Shown here piece by piece: positions 45,350 to 55,852 of a stretch of DNA of 64,000 bases (the first letter of the stretch is position 1; each line of letters begins with the position of its first letter). The position numbers and the translations under genes were made by a program. The stretch comes from an uncultured Eubacteriales bacterium. GTDB taxonomy: Bacteria > Bacillota > Clostridia > Lachnospirales > Lachnospiraceae. Location: NCBI GenBank assembly GCA_949292785.1, contig CASFBK010000005.1:62001-126000 (forward strand). The letters are read 5' to 3'. The notes below the pieces were generated by a model that worked only from the letters and a program-made list of their open reading frames with translations, had not been told where the DNA came from and did not search any database.

Positions 45350-48300
45350 CTATCTGCTTTGGTATTTGAACTTTTTTCTTCCTGCTGCTGCCATGGCTAC
45401 GGCTGCACAGGAAACTAATAATATCATATTTGCAATCGGTGCATTATCTCCGGTCTTTACCTTATTTGCTCCAATTCCATTTGATGTACCATTTGATGCC
45501 TCATTTGATGTGCCATTTGCAGCTGCCGCACTATCCTTATATGCTATCGCATAGGTTGAGAAGCAGTCCGTTTCAATGGTAATGGTATCGTCATTGTCAT
45601 CTAAATCCTTCAATACTGTTGTTTCTCCATTATGTACACGTATTACTGCAAATTCTCTTTTTACAGAAGCATCTGTATTTTTGCAATCCTCCGGTACCTG
45701 AATTTCAATTCTCATCATACCGTTTAATTCAGAGAGAATTGTAACTTCGCCATTTAAATCCTTTTGTAAGGTTAAGTCAAGATACTTTCCTATTATATAA
45801 CCCGGCAATGATTTTTTCAGTTCTGCTGCAATCAGGTCTTTTTCTTCCTGACTAATAGTATTGGTAATATCTTCCATTTTCAGACGAAGTGACAGAATGG
45901 AACCATTTCTAATGTCTTCCTTTTCCTGCTCGGTAAGTGGAATGATGGTCAGCAGTGTTTCTATCGGGGTTACAATACTTGCTCCCGGTGCTCCTGTCTG
46001 GCTGTCTACGTCTACCTTTACGTTTCCACTCAGTTGACTGTCGTTACTTCCTGATGTTCCTGTTGTTGTAACGTTCAGAACAACATTGTTATATCCGCTT
46101 AACGCAAGCTCGATTCTGTAGTTCTTGCCGCCTTCATTCAAATATGCGCCCGGAATCGTGATAGTTCCTGCATCTGCATTTACAATGTCTGCAAGTTTTA
46201 CATAATCATTTAATGGCAGTTCGTTAATCATAATTACTGCTTTTCCATTTGCAGCAACCGTTTCCATAAAGGAGTTCTTCCATTCTCCTTCTGCAACCTG
46301 GATGGTATAATCTGTTCCTGCTGCAATCTTTGCACTGCCTGTTGCGGTTTTTTCCGGTGCTTCTTTCCCTCCTGTCTCTACAACAACCGTCATAGATACA
46401 TCCTTTAAGTAAAATTTACCCTGTGAAACATTGGCACCGGAAAGCAGGTACTTCAGGTTGATTGGATTTCCTGCGTTGGTCAATGTCGATGTAAATGTAT
46501 ATTCATAGTCCTTCCAGCTCGTTGTTGTTTCGATTGTCTCATGAATCACCTCTGCCCAGCTGTTATCTTCCTGAACGGACATTTCATAAGTTTCGCCCTT
46601 ATCCGATTTTGCCTTGAAGTTTAACTTGTAAGTAATGCCCTCCTGAAGCGTAACCGGATGGAACAACATTCTCTGATAATTAATAGTAGCATTTGCTGTT
46701 TCAATGGAAAGCTCTCCATTGTTATTGGTAAAGCCCGGGTCACCACCATCCTGGTCATGTCCTGTCCATTCCGTAGAATTCGTTTTAATCGGCTCCAACT
46801 CAACCTTAGAGTAGTCCATGGAAACATTATTCTTCGTCATACGCACCAAATTAATATTATCAACAGATACAACACTTCCATCCGCAAGACTTAAGACAAA
46901 TACACCATCTTTGTCTGTTACGCCCTTTGGCATTGCGAAATTAGAGGTATATTCCTTAATACCATCTGCTGCTTTATAGGAGAAGGATTCTTTCATATAT
47001 ATATTAGAACCATCTGCACTTGTAAACATTACCTGGAAGTTTGTATCATTTTCCGAAGATAAGTCCATCGTAAACTGATATTGGTCAGACTGTAACAGTT
47101 CCATTCCCTTCTGGTAAATCTTAGCGTCTGCGCCTGTTGCGGTCAAAATAGCCCTGCGGCTGTAATCATGTTCTCCTACCAGTGACGGAACATATGCACT
47201 TACATTATTAAAATGCCAGAACCCAACTCTGTCCGTACCCTGGTCAAAGGTACCGTTATAAATCTGATTTCCATTGGCAAGAGGAGTCTTTGCCATATCC
47301 GTATTGTCTACGGCTCCTTTTTCCACCATTTTTACAACTACATTTCCAATCCATACGGAATTGGTACTTAATCCCAGGTCAAACTCCAAACGTGCGGTCG
47401 GGTCGGAAGTCTTATCCATGGTAAACTGATGTGTATAATGCTTCATTTCTGTGGTAAGGGCTGCCTCATAACTCTGACCGTAGCCTGCCCAGCTATTGTC
47501 CCCATCACCACAAGGTTTCACAAGTATATTTCTACTACCGGAAGACTTGGCATCAAAACTGATTTCATAGGTATACCCTTCCGCAAACGGAAAATGTTTA
47601 ATCAACTGGATTGCATAATTCTGACCGCCGGATGAACTGATATCAATCTTTGCATACTTAGTTCCATCTATCGTATCAATGGTCTGTGTTGCTGCTCCTC
47701 CAAAATCTCCTACAAAGAACTGCCAGTCAGAATCATCCGGATTTACCTCTGCTACATCCTTTAACGTAGCAAACTGTGTATCTCCAACATAATCCCCATC
47801 GCTTCCGGCAGGCTGAAATTCTGCACTGTTAAAGCTTTCAAAATCCTTATCTAAATCCGGCTCTACTAAATTTTCTTCGTCATATCCTTCTGTTTTCTGA
47901 TATACACGAACATAATCCACTTCCATACTTGCAGGGAAGGTCGCATTATTAAGATTTGCATCCCCATCATAAGTTCCACCAACTGCAAGATTTAAAATAA
48001 TATAGAATGGTACATCAAAAGGGGCCCCATATGCGTAATTTGCTGCATTATCTGCACCCTTGCTGTAAAAATTGCTGATGCTTCCATAAGGTACATCATC
48101 TACCAGCCATGTAATTTTACCCGGCTCCCACTCTAAACTATACAAGTGGTATCCACTGATGTCCGTTTCATCTGTATCAAAATAATAGTTTTTTCCGGCA
48201 CTGCTGTTGTTTGGCCACTGGGAACCAAAGTGAAGGGTTCCGTCAACCTTACCCGGCTCACGTCCTCTGGCTTCCATAATATCAATTTCACCTGATGCAG

Positions 48301-49639
48301 CCCATGTACCATAAATTGTGGTATCCTCCGGAAGCATCCAGAATGCCGGCCACAAACCGTCTTCTGCCGGAAGTTTCATTCTTGCTTCCACACGACCATA
48401 TCTTGGCGCATATAAGGTTTCTCCGTCATCTGTTATAGTACGGATACGGGTAGAAGTATATGGCATGCCTTCCATTTCTTCTTTTTTCGCTGTAATCACC
48501 AGCTTACCATCTTTTACTTCATGGTTCTTGTCTGTGTAATACTCCAGCTCTTCATTCCCCCAGTTATCCGGTCCGCCATTCGGGTCTTTTGTTCCAATCT
48601 GGAAGGACCATTTGCTCATATCTAATTCGGTTCCGTCAAATTCATCATTCCATACCAGTGTATATCCCTCAGAGGTACGGTCTTTTGTATCTACGGTGTA
48701 ATCCTTCGCAATAAATCGTGTAAATACATGATTTTTTGCTTCGGATAATGCTCCCGCACCTGACCGGATAACATTGAATCTGTACCGGATTACCTGACCA
48801 GACTGCAATTCTATCGCATCATTGGAATATTCCCATATTCCGCTTGCTTTCTTCGTCATAGGATAACCTGGGAAAGTACCTACATCGGCTGCATTTGCCT
48901 CTGCTTCACTGTCAAATATCTGATAAAATACAGTTGCAGAGTCAATCGCATCGTCTGCCTCCTGCTGGAAGGTAACTTTGGTTCCGGTTTTATTAACCGC
49001 TATTTCTTGTGCAACCTCATGCTCAGTGACTTTTATGTTGGCAATTTCCAGCGTTCCTGACTGATTAGCCGCTTCTCCTGCCATCTGTCCCAGACCAAAG
49101 ACGATTTTCTTTCCATTACTGTCCATGTCGTCACTGTCATCTTTGGTAAATACACCGCCTGCTGTTGACTGCTTATAATGATATGGCGTATCTGCCTTTA
49201 ATTCGATGGTATCTGATATTAGTGGATTATCGCCACCGCCAAATTTCAAAAATATTTTTTTATCAATACTAGATAAGATATCAAACTCCAGCGTATATTC
49301 TGTGTTGTCTTTCACATCTAAATCATAGATTTTATACTGAAGCCCCCATTCTCCATTCCACCCATAGCTGCTTACATCAAAGGTTGCTTTACTGCCTGAT
49401 TCAGTAACTGTTGCTCCTGTTCCAGCCCAGTCACTTCCCACATAAAGATCCGTACGGCTCTTTTCGATATCAATGCCTGTTCCATCATTCTCCAGAGAAA
49501 ATGCAGAAATTGCATCTGTTGTACCAGCTGCATTTACAGTTGATACTCCCCACGCACCTGAAAATGGCTGAACCGCCAGCATCATCGCCAGGGTAGCTGC
49601 TATGATACGCTTACCATGTCCTGCTCTTCTTCTTTTCAT
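45350..49639 (-). CDS. Large secreted GH16 beta-glucanase with multiple carbohydrate-binding modules
   Basis: 1429 residues from ATG 49639 behind AGGAGGAAAGAG. Signal peptide 1-38 (IIAATLAMMLAVQPFSGAWG...NAAG). A CBM-like module is at about 45-205. The GH16 catalytic domain at about 325-583 begins TLVWNDEFDG and holds the ExDxxE motif GEIDIMEARG near 447-453, typical of laminarinase-type endo-beta-1,3-glucanases. Three further CBM4/9-like beta modules follow (about 620-780, 800-950, 970-1120), then linker regions. The C terminus has VKTGDNAPI, a hydrophobic helix and RKKFKYQSR, a sorting-signal layout with VKTGD in place of LPXTG. It probably digests beta-glucans at the cell surface. Confidence 0.88.
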   Translation of the reverse strand: MKRRRAGHGKRIIAATLAMMLAVQPFSGAWGVSTVNAAGTTDAISAFSLENDGTGIDIEKSRTDLYVGSDWAGTGATVTESGSKATFDVSSYGWNGEWGLQYKIYDLDVKDNTEYTLEFDILSSIDKKIFLKFGGGDNPLISDTIELKADTPYHYKQSTAGGVFTKDDSDDMDSNGKKIVFGLGQMAGEAANQSGTLEIANIKVTEHEVAQEIAVNKTGTKVTFQQEADDAIDSATVFYQIFDSEAEANAADVGTFPGYPMTKKASGIWEYSNDAIELQSGQVIRYRFNVIRSGAGALSEAKNHVFTRFIAKDYTVDTKDRTSEGYTLVWNDEFDGTELDMSKWSFQIGTKDPNGGPDNWGNEELEYYTDKNHEVKDGKLVITAKKEEMEGMPYTSTRIRTITDDGETLYAPRYGRVEARMKLPAEDGLWPAFWMLPEDTTIYGTWAASGEIDIMEARGREPGKVDGTLHFGSQWPNNSSAGKNYYFDTDETDISGYHLYSLEWEPGKITWLVDDVPYGSISNFYSKGADNAANYAYGAPFDVPFYIILNLAVGGTYDGDANLNNATFPASMEVDYVRVYQKTEGYDEENLVEPDLDKDFESFNSAEFQPAGSDGDYVGDTQFATLKDVAEVNPDDSDWQFFVGDFGGAATQTIDTIDGTKYAKIDISSSGGQNYAIQLIKHFPFAEGYTYEISFDAKSSGSRNILVKPCGDGDNSWAGYGQSYEAALTTEMKHYTHQFTMDKTSDPTARLEFDLGLSTNSVWIGNVVVKMVEKGAVDNTDMAKTPLANGNQIYNGTFDQGTDRVGFWHFNNVSAYVPSLVGEHDYSRRAILTATGADAKIYQKGMELLQSDQYQFTMDLSSENDTNFQVMFTSADGSNIYMKESFSYKAADGIKEYTSNFAMPKGVTDKDGVFVLSLADGSVVSVDNINLVRMTKNNVSMDYSKVELEPIKTNSTEWTGHDQDGGDPGFTNNNGELSIETANATINYQRMLFHPVTLQEGITYKLNFKAKSDKGETYEMSVQEDNSWAEVIHETIETTTSWKDYEYTFTSTLTNAGNPINLKYLLSGANVSQGKFYLKDVSMTVVVETGGKEAPEKTATGSAKIAAGTDYTIQVAEGEWKNSFMETVAANGKAVIMINELPLNDYVKLADIVNADAGTITIPGAYLNEGGKNYRIELALSGYNNVVLNVTTTGTSGSNDSQLSGNVKVDVDSQTGAPGASIVTPIETLLTIIPLTEQEKEDIRNGSILSLRLKMEDITNTISQEEKDLIAAELKKSLPGYIIGKYLDLTLQKDLNGEVTILSELNGMMRIEIQVPEDCKNTDASVKREFAVIRVHNGETTVLKDLDDNDDTITIETDCFSTYAIAYKDSAAAANGTSNEASNGTSNGIGANKVKTGDNAPIANMILLVSCAAVAMAAAGRKKFKYQSR

Positions 49640-49687
49640 CTCTTTCCTCCTATACATGCTTTTGCTTCCTCTTTTTCCTTCTCATGC

Positions 49688-49715
49688 TAACGGAAACCCG
49701 TTAAAGGTAATTATA
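49688..49715 (-). promoter_or_regulatory. GH16 promoter -10 and LacI-like operator
   Basis: TATAAT (49710-49715, minus strand) lies 70 bases before the start codon. Immediately downstream, TAACGGGTTTCCGTTA (49688-49703) is a 16-base palindrome with 6-bp arms, like LacI-family operators, sitting at the expected start of transcription. The -35 is weak. This suggests sugar-responsive repression. Confidence 0.6.
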
Positions 49716-49880
49716 TATTCAAAAAAAGAGAAAAGAAGTGCATTATTTTATTTTTTAGTGCTATTTTTATAGTTTATTTGATAATCACGTCGAAATATTG
49801 GTATTTTTTATATTGCAAAATAAGAAAAAAGTACTATTTTTATATTTTTTCGTCAAATTCACTAATTTTTGTCATAAAAT

Positions 49881-49920
49881 AACATGTCAGTGCAAAGTTC
49901 ATCCTCTGCACTGACATGTT
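49881..49920 (-). terminator. Terminator after the GNAT gene at 49954
   Basis: A perfect 14-bp stem, AACATGTCAGTGCA with TGCACTGACATGTT, and a 12-base loop, followed on the minus strand by ATTTTATG. Confidence 0.8.
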
Positions 49921-49953
49921 ACTCTTTCTTTTTATGATATTCTCATTTTCATA

Positions 49954-50727
49954 CTATTGGTTCATCTCATCCACAAATGCTCTGCTCTTTGCCGTCATTT
50001 CTATCCACGCTGGTCTAAAGCCACTTTTTATGGCATTCCGCACTGATTTCAGGTTAGACCATGCCGCACAGTAAAAAGGAATCTTATCTCGTTCCATGAT
50101 TTCTACCGCAAGACTGCTGGTCAGGGCACTGGCAATTCCCTGCCTCCGATATTCTGGCAATACATCTACGCCAATCTGCCACATACTATCGCAATCCGCA
50201 GAACAGGCGGCTAATCCTATCAATTTCCCTCCATCATAAGCTCCTACTCCCAGCACATCCAGTTCTTTTCTCTTTTCACAAAGAGCATTCCCCCACTCTG
50301 GCACATACAGGTTCTGAAAATCTTCCTGTATCAATACACGCATTTCATACGGACACTCCAGCCTTTTTATCTTTTCCACATCCGGCAGAAAATACTCTGC
50401 CATGAAACAGATGCGCAAATCATGCTTTTGCAGTTCATCGTTTAACACATGAAGATTGGGAGTTTCAAAACAATGCTCTATAGGATATTTATTGATATAA
50501 TCCCTTACCACATCGGTCAAATCCTCCCGAACCGAAGCCACAATGTTGGTTCCATAAGACACCAACTGGCATTCAAATGGTTCTGTCAGGTATTTTCTGG
50601 CATTTTCAGGAAATTGTGCCGTTACTATTTTATTTTCATCCTCAAAAAAATCCTCCGGATTACAATTACATTCTATGGCAGACTGTTGCAAAGCAATTTT
50701 TAAAATATCCTGATTACTCATGTACAA
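49954..50727 (-). CDS. GNAT-family N-acetyltransferase
   Basis: 257 residues. The acetyl-CoA motif is IGVDVLPEYRRQGIASALTSSLAVEIM in the C-terminal half (about 180-210), with NLKSVRNAIKSGFRP after it. The N-terminal 120 residues are unrelated to the core. Last gene of a three-gene set with an APH-like kinase and a nuclease-like protein. Substrate unknown. Confidence 0.86.
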   Translation of the reverse strand: MYMSNQDILKIALQQSAIECNCNPEDFFEDENKIVTAQFPENARKYLTEPFECQLVSYGTNIVASVREDLTDVVRDYINKYPIEHCFETPNLHVLNDELQKHDLRICFMAEYFLPDVEKIKRLECPYEMRVLIQEDFQNLYVPEWGNALCEKRKELDVLGVGAYDGGKLIGLAACSADCDSMWQIGVDVLPEYRRQGIASALTSSLAVEIMERDKIPFYCAAWSNLKSVRNAIKSGFRPAWIEMTAKSRAFVDEMNQ

Positions 50728-50770
50728 TGTTGCTTTTCCTCCTTACCATATCGCTCTGTCCAATATAAAT

Positions 50771-51721
50771 TCAACTTACCAATTCCTTCCACGAAGCTTC
50801 AAACATCGGCTTTGCCCACTGATACTGCCCATCATCCTCATACTCACGATATGCTCCCTCTGTCATCATGGTAAGATACAACAGCACATCATACCAGTAG
50901 ATTCGCTTCTGCTCTGCTTCGGAAAATTCTTCTTGTCCATACCCTCTTAAAAAATCCTGATTCCGGCTTGCTCTGCGAAAACGGTCATCTATAAAGGCTT
51001 CGCCCCAGACTGCCCGCTCCCAATCAATAATTCCGGAAACATGCTTATCCTTGATAAATATGTTACCTTCCCACATATCCCAATGAACCAGCACCGGCTG
51101 AGTCACTTCTTCAAAGTAAGGCTTATGCTGTACTAATTGCTGTAAGACTTCATCGGCTGATATGCCTAAGTCTACTTCCTTCTTTTTTGCATCCGACAAC
51201 ACATTAGAAATCATCTGATGGAAAAAATAAAATAACTTCTCATATCGTTTTTTCTCTCCCAGAAAACCAAACTTTTCCCCGCAAATGGATGTGATATTTC
51301 GCTCTATCTGTCCCGCTTCATAATTTATCCTGCTTTTTTCTTCTTCAGTAAGGGTATCCCCCAAAGAGGAACAGCTTTTCCCTTCCAGCACTTCCATAAA
51401 GAAATAATTTCCGTCACAAATAGTATGTGAGGTATCATAATAATAGACCTCGGCCACTTTCACCGCATTGTGTTTACGTACAATCCGCATCGCCTCTACC
51501 TCTGCCTGCATCATATTTACCTCATTCGACATCAGCCCTTTTCCATCTCCCGATGCAATTTTTACAATGCTCTTACTGCCATCAGTAAACGTAACAAGAT
51601 AAGCTGCATTGCACATACCCTCCGTCAGTTCTTTGCAGGCTTCCATTTGTTTTTTCGGAAATGCTTTTTGTGCCATCCGTGCAATCACTTCATCGGATTG
51701 TCTATTTTTTGTAATCCCCAT
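50771..51721 (-). CDS. Aminoglycoside phosphotransferase-like kinase
   Basis: 316 residues from ATG 51721. The catalytic loop is LVHWDMWEGNIFI (in place of HGDLHxxN) and the metal Asp is in GIIDWERAVWG; N-terminal lobe ATP residues lie in YLVTFTDGSKSIVKIA. These mark the APH/choline-kinase fold. Many such proteins phosphorylate metabolites rather than drugs, so resistance is only possible. Starts seven bases after the upstream gene. Confidence 0.85.
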   Translation of the reverse strand: MGITKNRQSDEVIARMAQKAFPKKQMEACKELTEGMCNAAYLVTFTDGSKSIVKIASGDGKGLMSNEVNMMQAEVEAMRIVRKHNAVKVAEVYYYDTSHTICDGNYFFMEVLEGKSCSSLGDTLTEEEKSRINYEAGQIERNITSICGEKFGFLGEKKRYEKLFYFFHQMISNVLSDAKKKEVDLGISADEVLQQLVQHKPYFEEVTQPVLVHWDMWEGNIFIKDKHVSGIIDWERAVWGEAFIDDRFRRASRNQDFLRGYGQEEFSEAEQKRIYWYDVLLYLTMMTEGAYREYEDDGQYQWAKPMFEASWKELVS

Positions 51722-51728
51722 ATTTGTT

Positions 51729-52334
51729 TTACCTTCCAAGCTGTTTCAACAGCTTATCCTTGCGGTATTTTTTTATGATTCCTTCAATTTCATTATAATC
51801 CCGCTCAAAAAGTTCTCCACTTATCTGCTCTTTCAAGACCTCTTTTTCCACTTTAAGAAGTATCTTTTCGATAACAAATTCCTTACTTTTCTGCTTATAC
51901 TTCGGTAATTGGTTCATTTCCTGTATGTGAACAAGCTCCGGTCTCCATAAGAGACTCATTTTCTTTTTCCAGTTCACCTTGGGATTCTCCTTTGGTTCAC
52001 GTAATAGATAGAAATCCGTTCTTCCCTCTTCTAACTCTACAGTGATGATTCCCCACCATTCCGGAACATGCTCTGCAACATGACCGGCATGGCTTGTTCC
52101 TGCCACAATATAATTATAGTCATAATATTGATTATAATCCCGCACCTGCCGGTTCAAACGTGCATAGGTGTCTGCATCACTCTTTATCTCAATACCGCAT
52201 AAAGCGGAGGGCATAACCATTACCACATCTGCTCTGGAGCGCCCCATCTGCTTTTCTTCTATAATTCTGATTTTCCCATAGGTTTCTTCCAGGAAATCAA
52301 AAAGAGGGTCCCGGATGTCTTTATCATATAGCAT
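51729..52334 (-). CDS. PD-(D/E)XK-like protein, sce7726 type
   Basis: 201 residues. RADVVMVMPSALCGIEIKSDADTYARLNRQ has the Asp and EIK of a PD-(D/E)XK nuclease core and the layout of sce7726-family proteins (R.D...G.EIKSD.DT..RL..Q). The C-terminal part is helical and basic. Function in vivo unknown; related proteins appear near mobile or defence genes. First gene of a set with an APH-like kinase and a GNAT. Confidence 0.65.
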   Translation of the reverse strand: MLYDKDIRDPLFDFLEETYGKIRIIEEKQMGRSRADVVMVMPSALCGIEIKSDADTYARLNRQVRDYNQYYDYNYIVAGTSHAGHVAEHVPEWWGIITVELEEGRTDFYLLREPKENPKVNWKKKMSLLWRPELVHIQEMNQLPKYKQKSKEFVIEKILLKVEKEVLKEQISGELFERDYNEIEGIIKKYRKDKLLKQLGR

Positions 52335-52394
52335 TGTTCCATCCTTACTTTCTTACAGTTTTTAAGCAAAATAATTTCAAACGGCTTCCTTTCT

Positions 52395-54089
52395 TTAGAA
52401 CTTGAACTTACCCGCCTGTTCGTTCAGGTTCTCACTTAAATGGGATAATACCGCTGTCTCCTCACGACACTTATCAATACTTCCGGTCAGGGAGTGCATC
52501 GTTATGCTCGTCTCCTGCGTAGAAGCTTCATTTTCCTGCGCAATCGCCGCTAACTGTTCAATCACATTGCTGACATCTGTCTTTAAATCATTAATCTTAC
52601 TGGTCTGTTCAAAGATATTCTTTGACGTATCTGATACTGCTGAAATTTCTATCTTCAGACCTTCAAAGGACTGCCTTGTTCCGTTTAACTTCTCATGCTG
52701 GAATACTGCATTGCTGCTTAACTCTTCCATCTTAGTCACGCTGTCTTTTGAATTATTCATCAGTTCCATTGCAATACTGTCAATCTCAGAAGCACTTTGT
52801 GCTGAGTTTTCTGCAAGTTTACGAATCTCTTCCGCAACAACTGCAAACCCTTTTCCAGACTCTCCGGCTCTTGCAGCCTCAATGCTTGCATTTAAAGATA
52901 ACAGATTCGTCTCTTCTGCAATTCCCTGAATAATTGATACTGCTTCCTTAATCTTCTCGGCAGATTCATTGGTGAGATTCGCCTGCTCCATGACAAGCTT
53001 AATATCGTCAGTTGTCCTGTCATTAATTTCTACCAGTTCTTCTAACATCACATCTGACTCATTTGCCAATTCGTTCATTCGTTCAATGGATTCCTCCAGA
53101 ATATTTACTGCACTGCTGTTAGATTCGATTGCCGCACCAATGTAGTTCACATGTTCTCCGGCAGAAGTAGTCTCCTGTGCCTGGGAGGTACTTCCCATTG
53201 CAATCTGCTCCACCGCAGAATTGACATTCGAAATATTATCTACAATCTCGGCAAATTCCCGTTCAAACTCTACATTACTATTCGCAAGCTTGCTTCCCTG
53301 TGTCTGGATTATCTCAATAATTTTACGCAATTCATCATACAGGTTACCGATGGCACGGCTCATCAGACCGACCTCATCCTTCCGCTTATTTAAAGCAGCC
53401 TGTCCACGATTCTCCGTAAAATCAAGCATTGCGACTTTATTCACGATTCCCGTCAATTTATGTAATGGAGCTATCATTCGACTCGTCATAAATATGCCAA
53501 GAATCAGAAGCACAACTAAGGTAACCAGACCGCTCACTAAAATAATTATCGTCATCTGATTGGTGGCTTCAAAGATTTCAGCGGAATCTACCGTAATTAC
53601 AAGGATAAACTCTCCGGTCGTATTAATATAGTAAGATGCATATTTCTCTGTTCCGTCAGCTTCATATTCCACACATGCCGGTCCATCTACCACGCCCTCT
53701 GCCAGGTCTTCCAACAGTCCCGTAACAACAGCATCCTCTACCGGCTGTCCAATTAATTCCTCTGTCGGATGGTACAGCATAGTTCCGTCTGCAGAAACCA
53801 GATAGGCATAGCTCGTAGTGGTATCCTTGATATTAACCTCCTGTAAAATACTCTTTAAAAACAAAGGCTTACTCAAGTTTTTCGGACTTTGTATTACCTG
53901 CAGGCTCAAAATATAACCATACGCTTTCACCTCGTCCAGCATATAATTCTGCGTTACCCTTTTCATGTTACTCCGAACTCTCGGAAGTGTTGTGACCAGA
54001 CTGACCACTGTAGATAAAATAATCCCCACTATTAAAAGCACCAGTATTCTGAACTTCATAGAATTCTTAAATTTAATCTTTTGTTGCAT
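52395..54089 (-). CDS. Methyl-accepting chemotaxis protein
   Basis: 564 residues: membrane helix 12-35, an extracellular cache-like sensor of about 150 residues ([21 protein letters not shown]), a second helix around 185-210, HAMP, then the signalling hairpin with tip [38 protein letters not shown]. No che or flagellar genes are nearby, so it is an orphan receptor whose output lies elsewhere. Confidence 0.95.
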   Translation of the reverse strand: MQQKIKFKNSMKFRILVLLIVGIILSTVVSLVTTLPRVRSNMKRVTQNYMLDEVKAYGYILSLQVIQSPKNLSKPLFLKSILQEVNIKDTTTSYAYLVSADGTMLYHPTEELIGQPVEDAVVTGLLEDLAEGVVDGPACVEYEADGTEKYASYYINTTGEFILVITVDSAEIFEATNQMTIIILVSGLVTLVVLLILGIFMTSRMIAPLHKLTGIVNKVAMLDFTENRGQAALNKRKDEVGLMSRAIGNLYDELRKIIEIIQTQGSKLANSNVEFEREFAEIVDNISNVNSAVEQIAMGSTSQAQETTSAGEHVNYIGAAIESNSSAVNILEESIERMNELANESDVMLEELVEINDRTTDDIKLVMEQANLTNESAEKIKEAVSIIQGIAEETNLLSLNASIEAARAGESGKGFAVVAEEIRKLAENSAQSASEIDSIAMELMNNSKDSVTKMEELSSNAVFQHEKLNGTRQSFEGLKIEISAVSDTSKNIFEQTSKINDLKTDVSNVIEQLAAIAQENEASTQETSITMHSLTGSIDKCREETAVLSHLSENLNEQAGKFKF

Positions 54090-54290
54090 AAGGAAACCCT
54101 CCCATTTATGTAGACTTCTATAACAACCATCTCTTATTATGCATTTTATCTACAATACATTTAAATACCTTCTGTTATCCTTGTGCTTTTTGTAAGATAT
54201 GCACAACATATGTGTTTTCTTTTGTTTTAATAATATCAACTTTCCTACAGCTTGTCTATATCATAAATCTTGGATTTTATTACACTTTTC

Positions 54291-55211
54291 TTAGATTTTT
54301 TCCTCCCATGCAAAAACCGGGACCTCTGTTTTCGTCACATATCCTGTTTTTTCATAAAAAGGCTGGTCTCCACCAAGCATTCCTGTGCACTTCGGATACC
54401 GCTCCATCACCCGGTTGGATGCTTCGTGCAAAATGGCGGTTGCCAGATGTTTGCGCCGCTCCCACCACGCTACCCCTAAGGGTTCTAATTCACAGTAAGG
54501 CATTTTCTCATCATACCAGATGATTGCCATTGCTACCGGGCGTTTTGCGGGGTCTAAAATACACAAATCCAACTTAGGGTCATAATGCTTCATCTGACGC
54601 AAATCGTGAAATGCCCTTTCTCCTTCTTTTACAGCGCTGATACCGTAGCGGAAGGCTGCCATATGTACGTTGGACAGATAAAAGTCCGGGGTTGTCTCAC
54701 CGTCTGCGAAGCTGTAGCCCTCCGGAAGCCTGACTTCAAATTTTTTATCCTGGAAAGGAAGTATATTGATTCTCTCTTTCCAGTCTGTTTTATGGAATCC
54801 GGCTTTTTCTGCCACTGCCTGTAAGGTCTCGTTCCATTCGGGAATACGCAAATTGACGTAGCTGGTAATTCTGTCATCCCGGACAGAGGACATGGTTGTT
54901 TTGGCAAAGTATAGCATTTCCTCTAACAATGCTTCCTCCTGCGCACGCTCTTTCCCGTCAAACAAGAAAAAAATGTCTCCTTCATCATTGCCTTCATTGA
55001 TGGCGCATGCGGTGATTTTTCCATCCATACGCCATACTCCTACCGTCCGCTCCCATACGCTGGGTATTCCGGTAAACGCCGGGTGCAGTCCTCTGGAGAA
55101 TTCATGACGGCTCAATCCCCAGATGGGATATTCCCACTCATAGGCGGCGAATACCAGCTCTTCTATTTCTTCAAAATCTTTCTCATGATAAAAATTAAAT
55201 CTATATATCAT
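54291..55211 (-). CDS. GNAT-family acetyltransferase, two-domain
   Basis: 306 residues. The C-terminal core has CELEPLGVAWWERRKHLATAILHEASNR and PFYEKTGYV; the N-terminal half has another GNAT-like part (EIEELVFAAYEWEYPIWG). Last gene of the operon that begins with the ABC exporter at 62602. Substrate unknown. Confidence 0.82.
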   Translation of the reverse strand: MIYRFNFYHEKDFEEIEELVFAAYEWEYPIWGLSRHEFSRGLHPAFTGIPSVWERTVGVWRMDGKITACAINEGNDEGDIFFLFDGKERAQEEALLEEMLYFAKTTMSSVRDDRITSYVNLRIPEWNETLQAVAEKAGFHKTDWKERINILPFQDKKFEVRLPEGYSFADGETTPDFYLSNVHMAAFRYGISAVKEGERAFHDLRQMKHYDPKLDLCILDPAKRPVAMAIIWYDEKMPYCELEPLGVAWWERRKHLATAILHEASNRVMERYPKCTGMLGGDQPFYEKTGYVTKTEVPVFAWEEKI

Positions 55212-55286
55212 TTTTTATTTTCTCCTTTGGAATTCCATTTTCCAGTTGTTTTTTTCTTTCAAATGCATCTCACAGATACGTGCCTG

Positions 55287-55835
55287 TCAGGTCAGACATT
55301 GATAATCCGAATAATCTACCACACCTTCCATATGTTCCAGTGCACCCTCTGCTAATTCTTTTACCATCAGACATTCCGGTGCAGGCAGCTCTACACTGGC
55401 ACCTGCAACGATTCCATAATCGCATGAGGTCTGAAAGCCTCTCGGATTATAATTTTTCGGATTTCCTTCTACCAATACTGCCTCATATCCCCTTTCTTTT
55501 GCTTTTTCAAAACCAAACTCTATTAATTCTTTGGAGATATGCTGCCTTTGCAGTTCTGTTTTTACTGCCACCGGGGAAAGAAGTAATAACTGTTTTTCAT
55601 ATTTTCCTTCTAAATGAAATCTGGAAAACATTACATATCCAATGATAACGTCCTTTTCGTCCACCATGATTAATTCTAGTTCCGGTAAATAAAAACGCTT
55701 GCTTCTGATTTCTTTTACCAGAGCTCTTACCAGTTTTCCGGATTCTGCTCCCTCCGATACGGTAAATACATTTTCTACGAAATCCAATGCTTCTTCTCTA
55801 TGTTTTTCATCCATACTTTTTATGATTCGATTCAT
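55287..55835 (-). CDS. GNAT-family N-acetyltransferase (YhbS-like)
   Basis: 182 residues. LLSPVAVKTELQRQHISKELIEFGFEKAKERGYEAVLVEG is the acetyl-CoA-binding part, followed by NPKNYNPRGFQT, the YhbS-type ending. Located between two other GNAT genes. Substrate unknown. Confidence 0.85.
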   Translation of the reverse strand: MNRIIKSMDEKHREEALDFVENVFTVSEGAESGKLVRALVKEIRSKRFYLPELELIMVDEKDVIIGYVMFSRFHLEGKYEKQLLLLSPVAVKTELQRQHISKELIEFGFEKAKERGYEAVLVEGNPKNYNPRGFQTSCDYGIVAGASVELPAPECLMVKELAEGALEHMEGVVDYSDYQCLT

Positions 55836-55852
55836 TTTGTTCCTACTTTCTA

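Larger units (their letters stand above)
49640..49953. other. AT-rich intergenic region between GH16 and GNAT genes
   Basis: 314 bases, very AT-rich from 49704 to 49880, no gene. It holds the GH16 promoter-operator at 49688-49715 and the GNAT terminator at 49881-49920. Nothing else is recognised. Confidence 0.6.

Noticed and set aside
45900..48600. Open frames antisense to the GH16 gene
   Set aside because: They mirror codon bias of the real gene, lack ribosome sites and show no domain.
50771..51721. Calling the APH-like kinase an aminoglycoside resistance gene
   Set aside because: The catalytic loop differs from known APH enzymes and the fold is shared with metabolic kinases.
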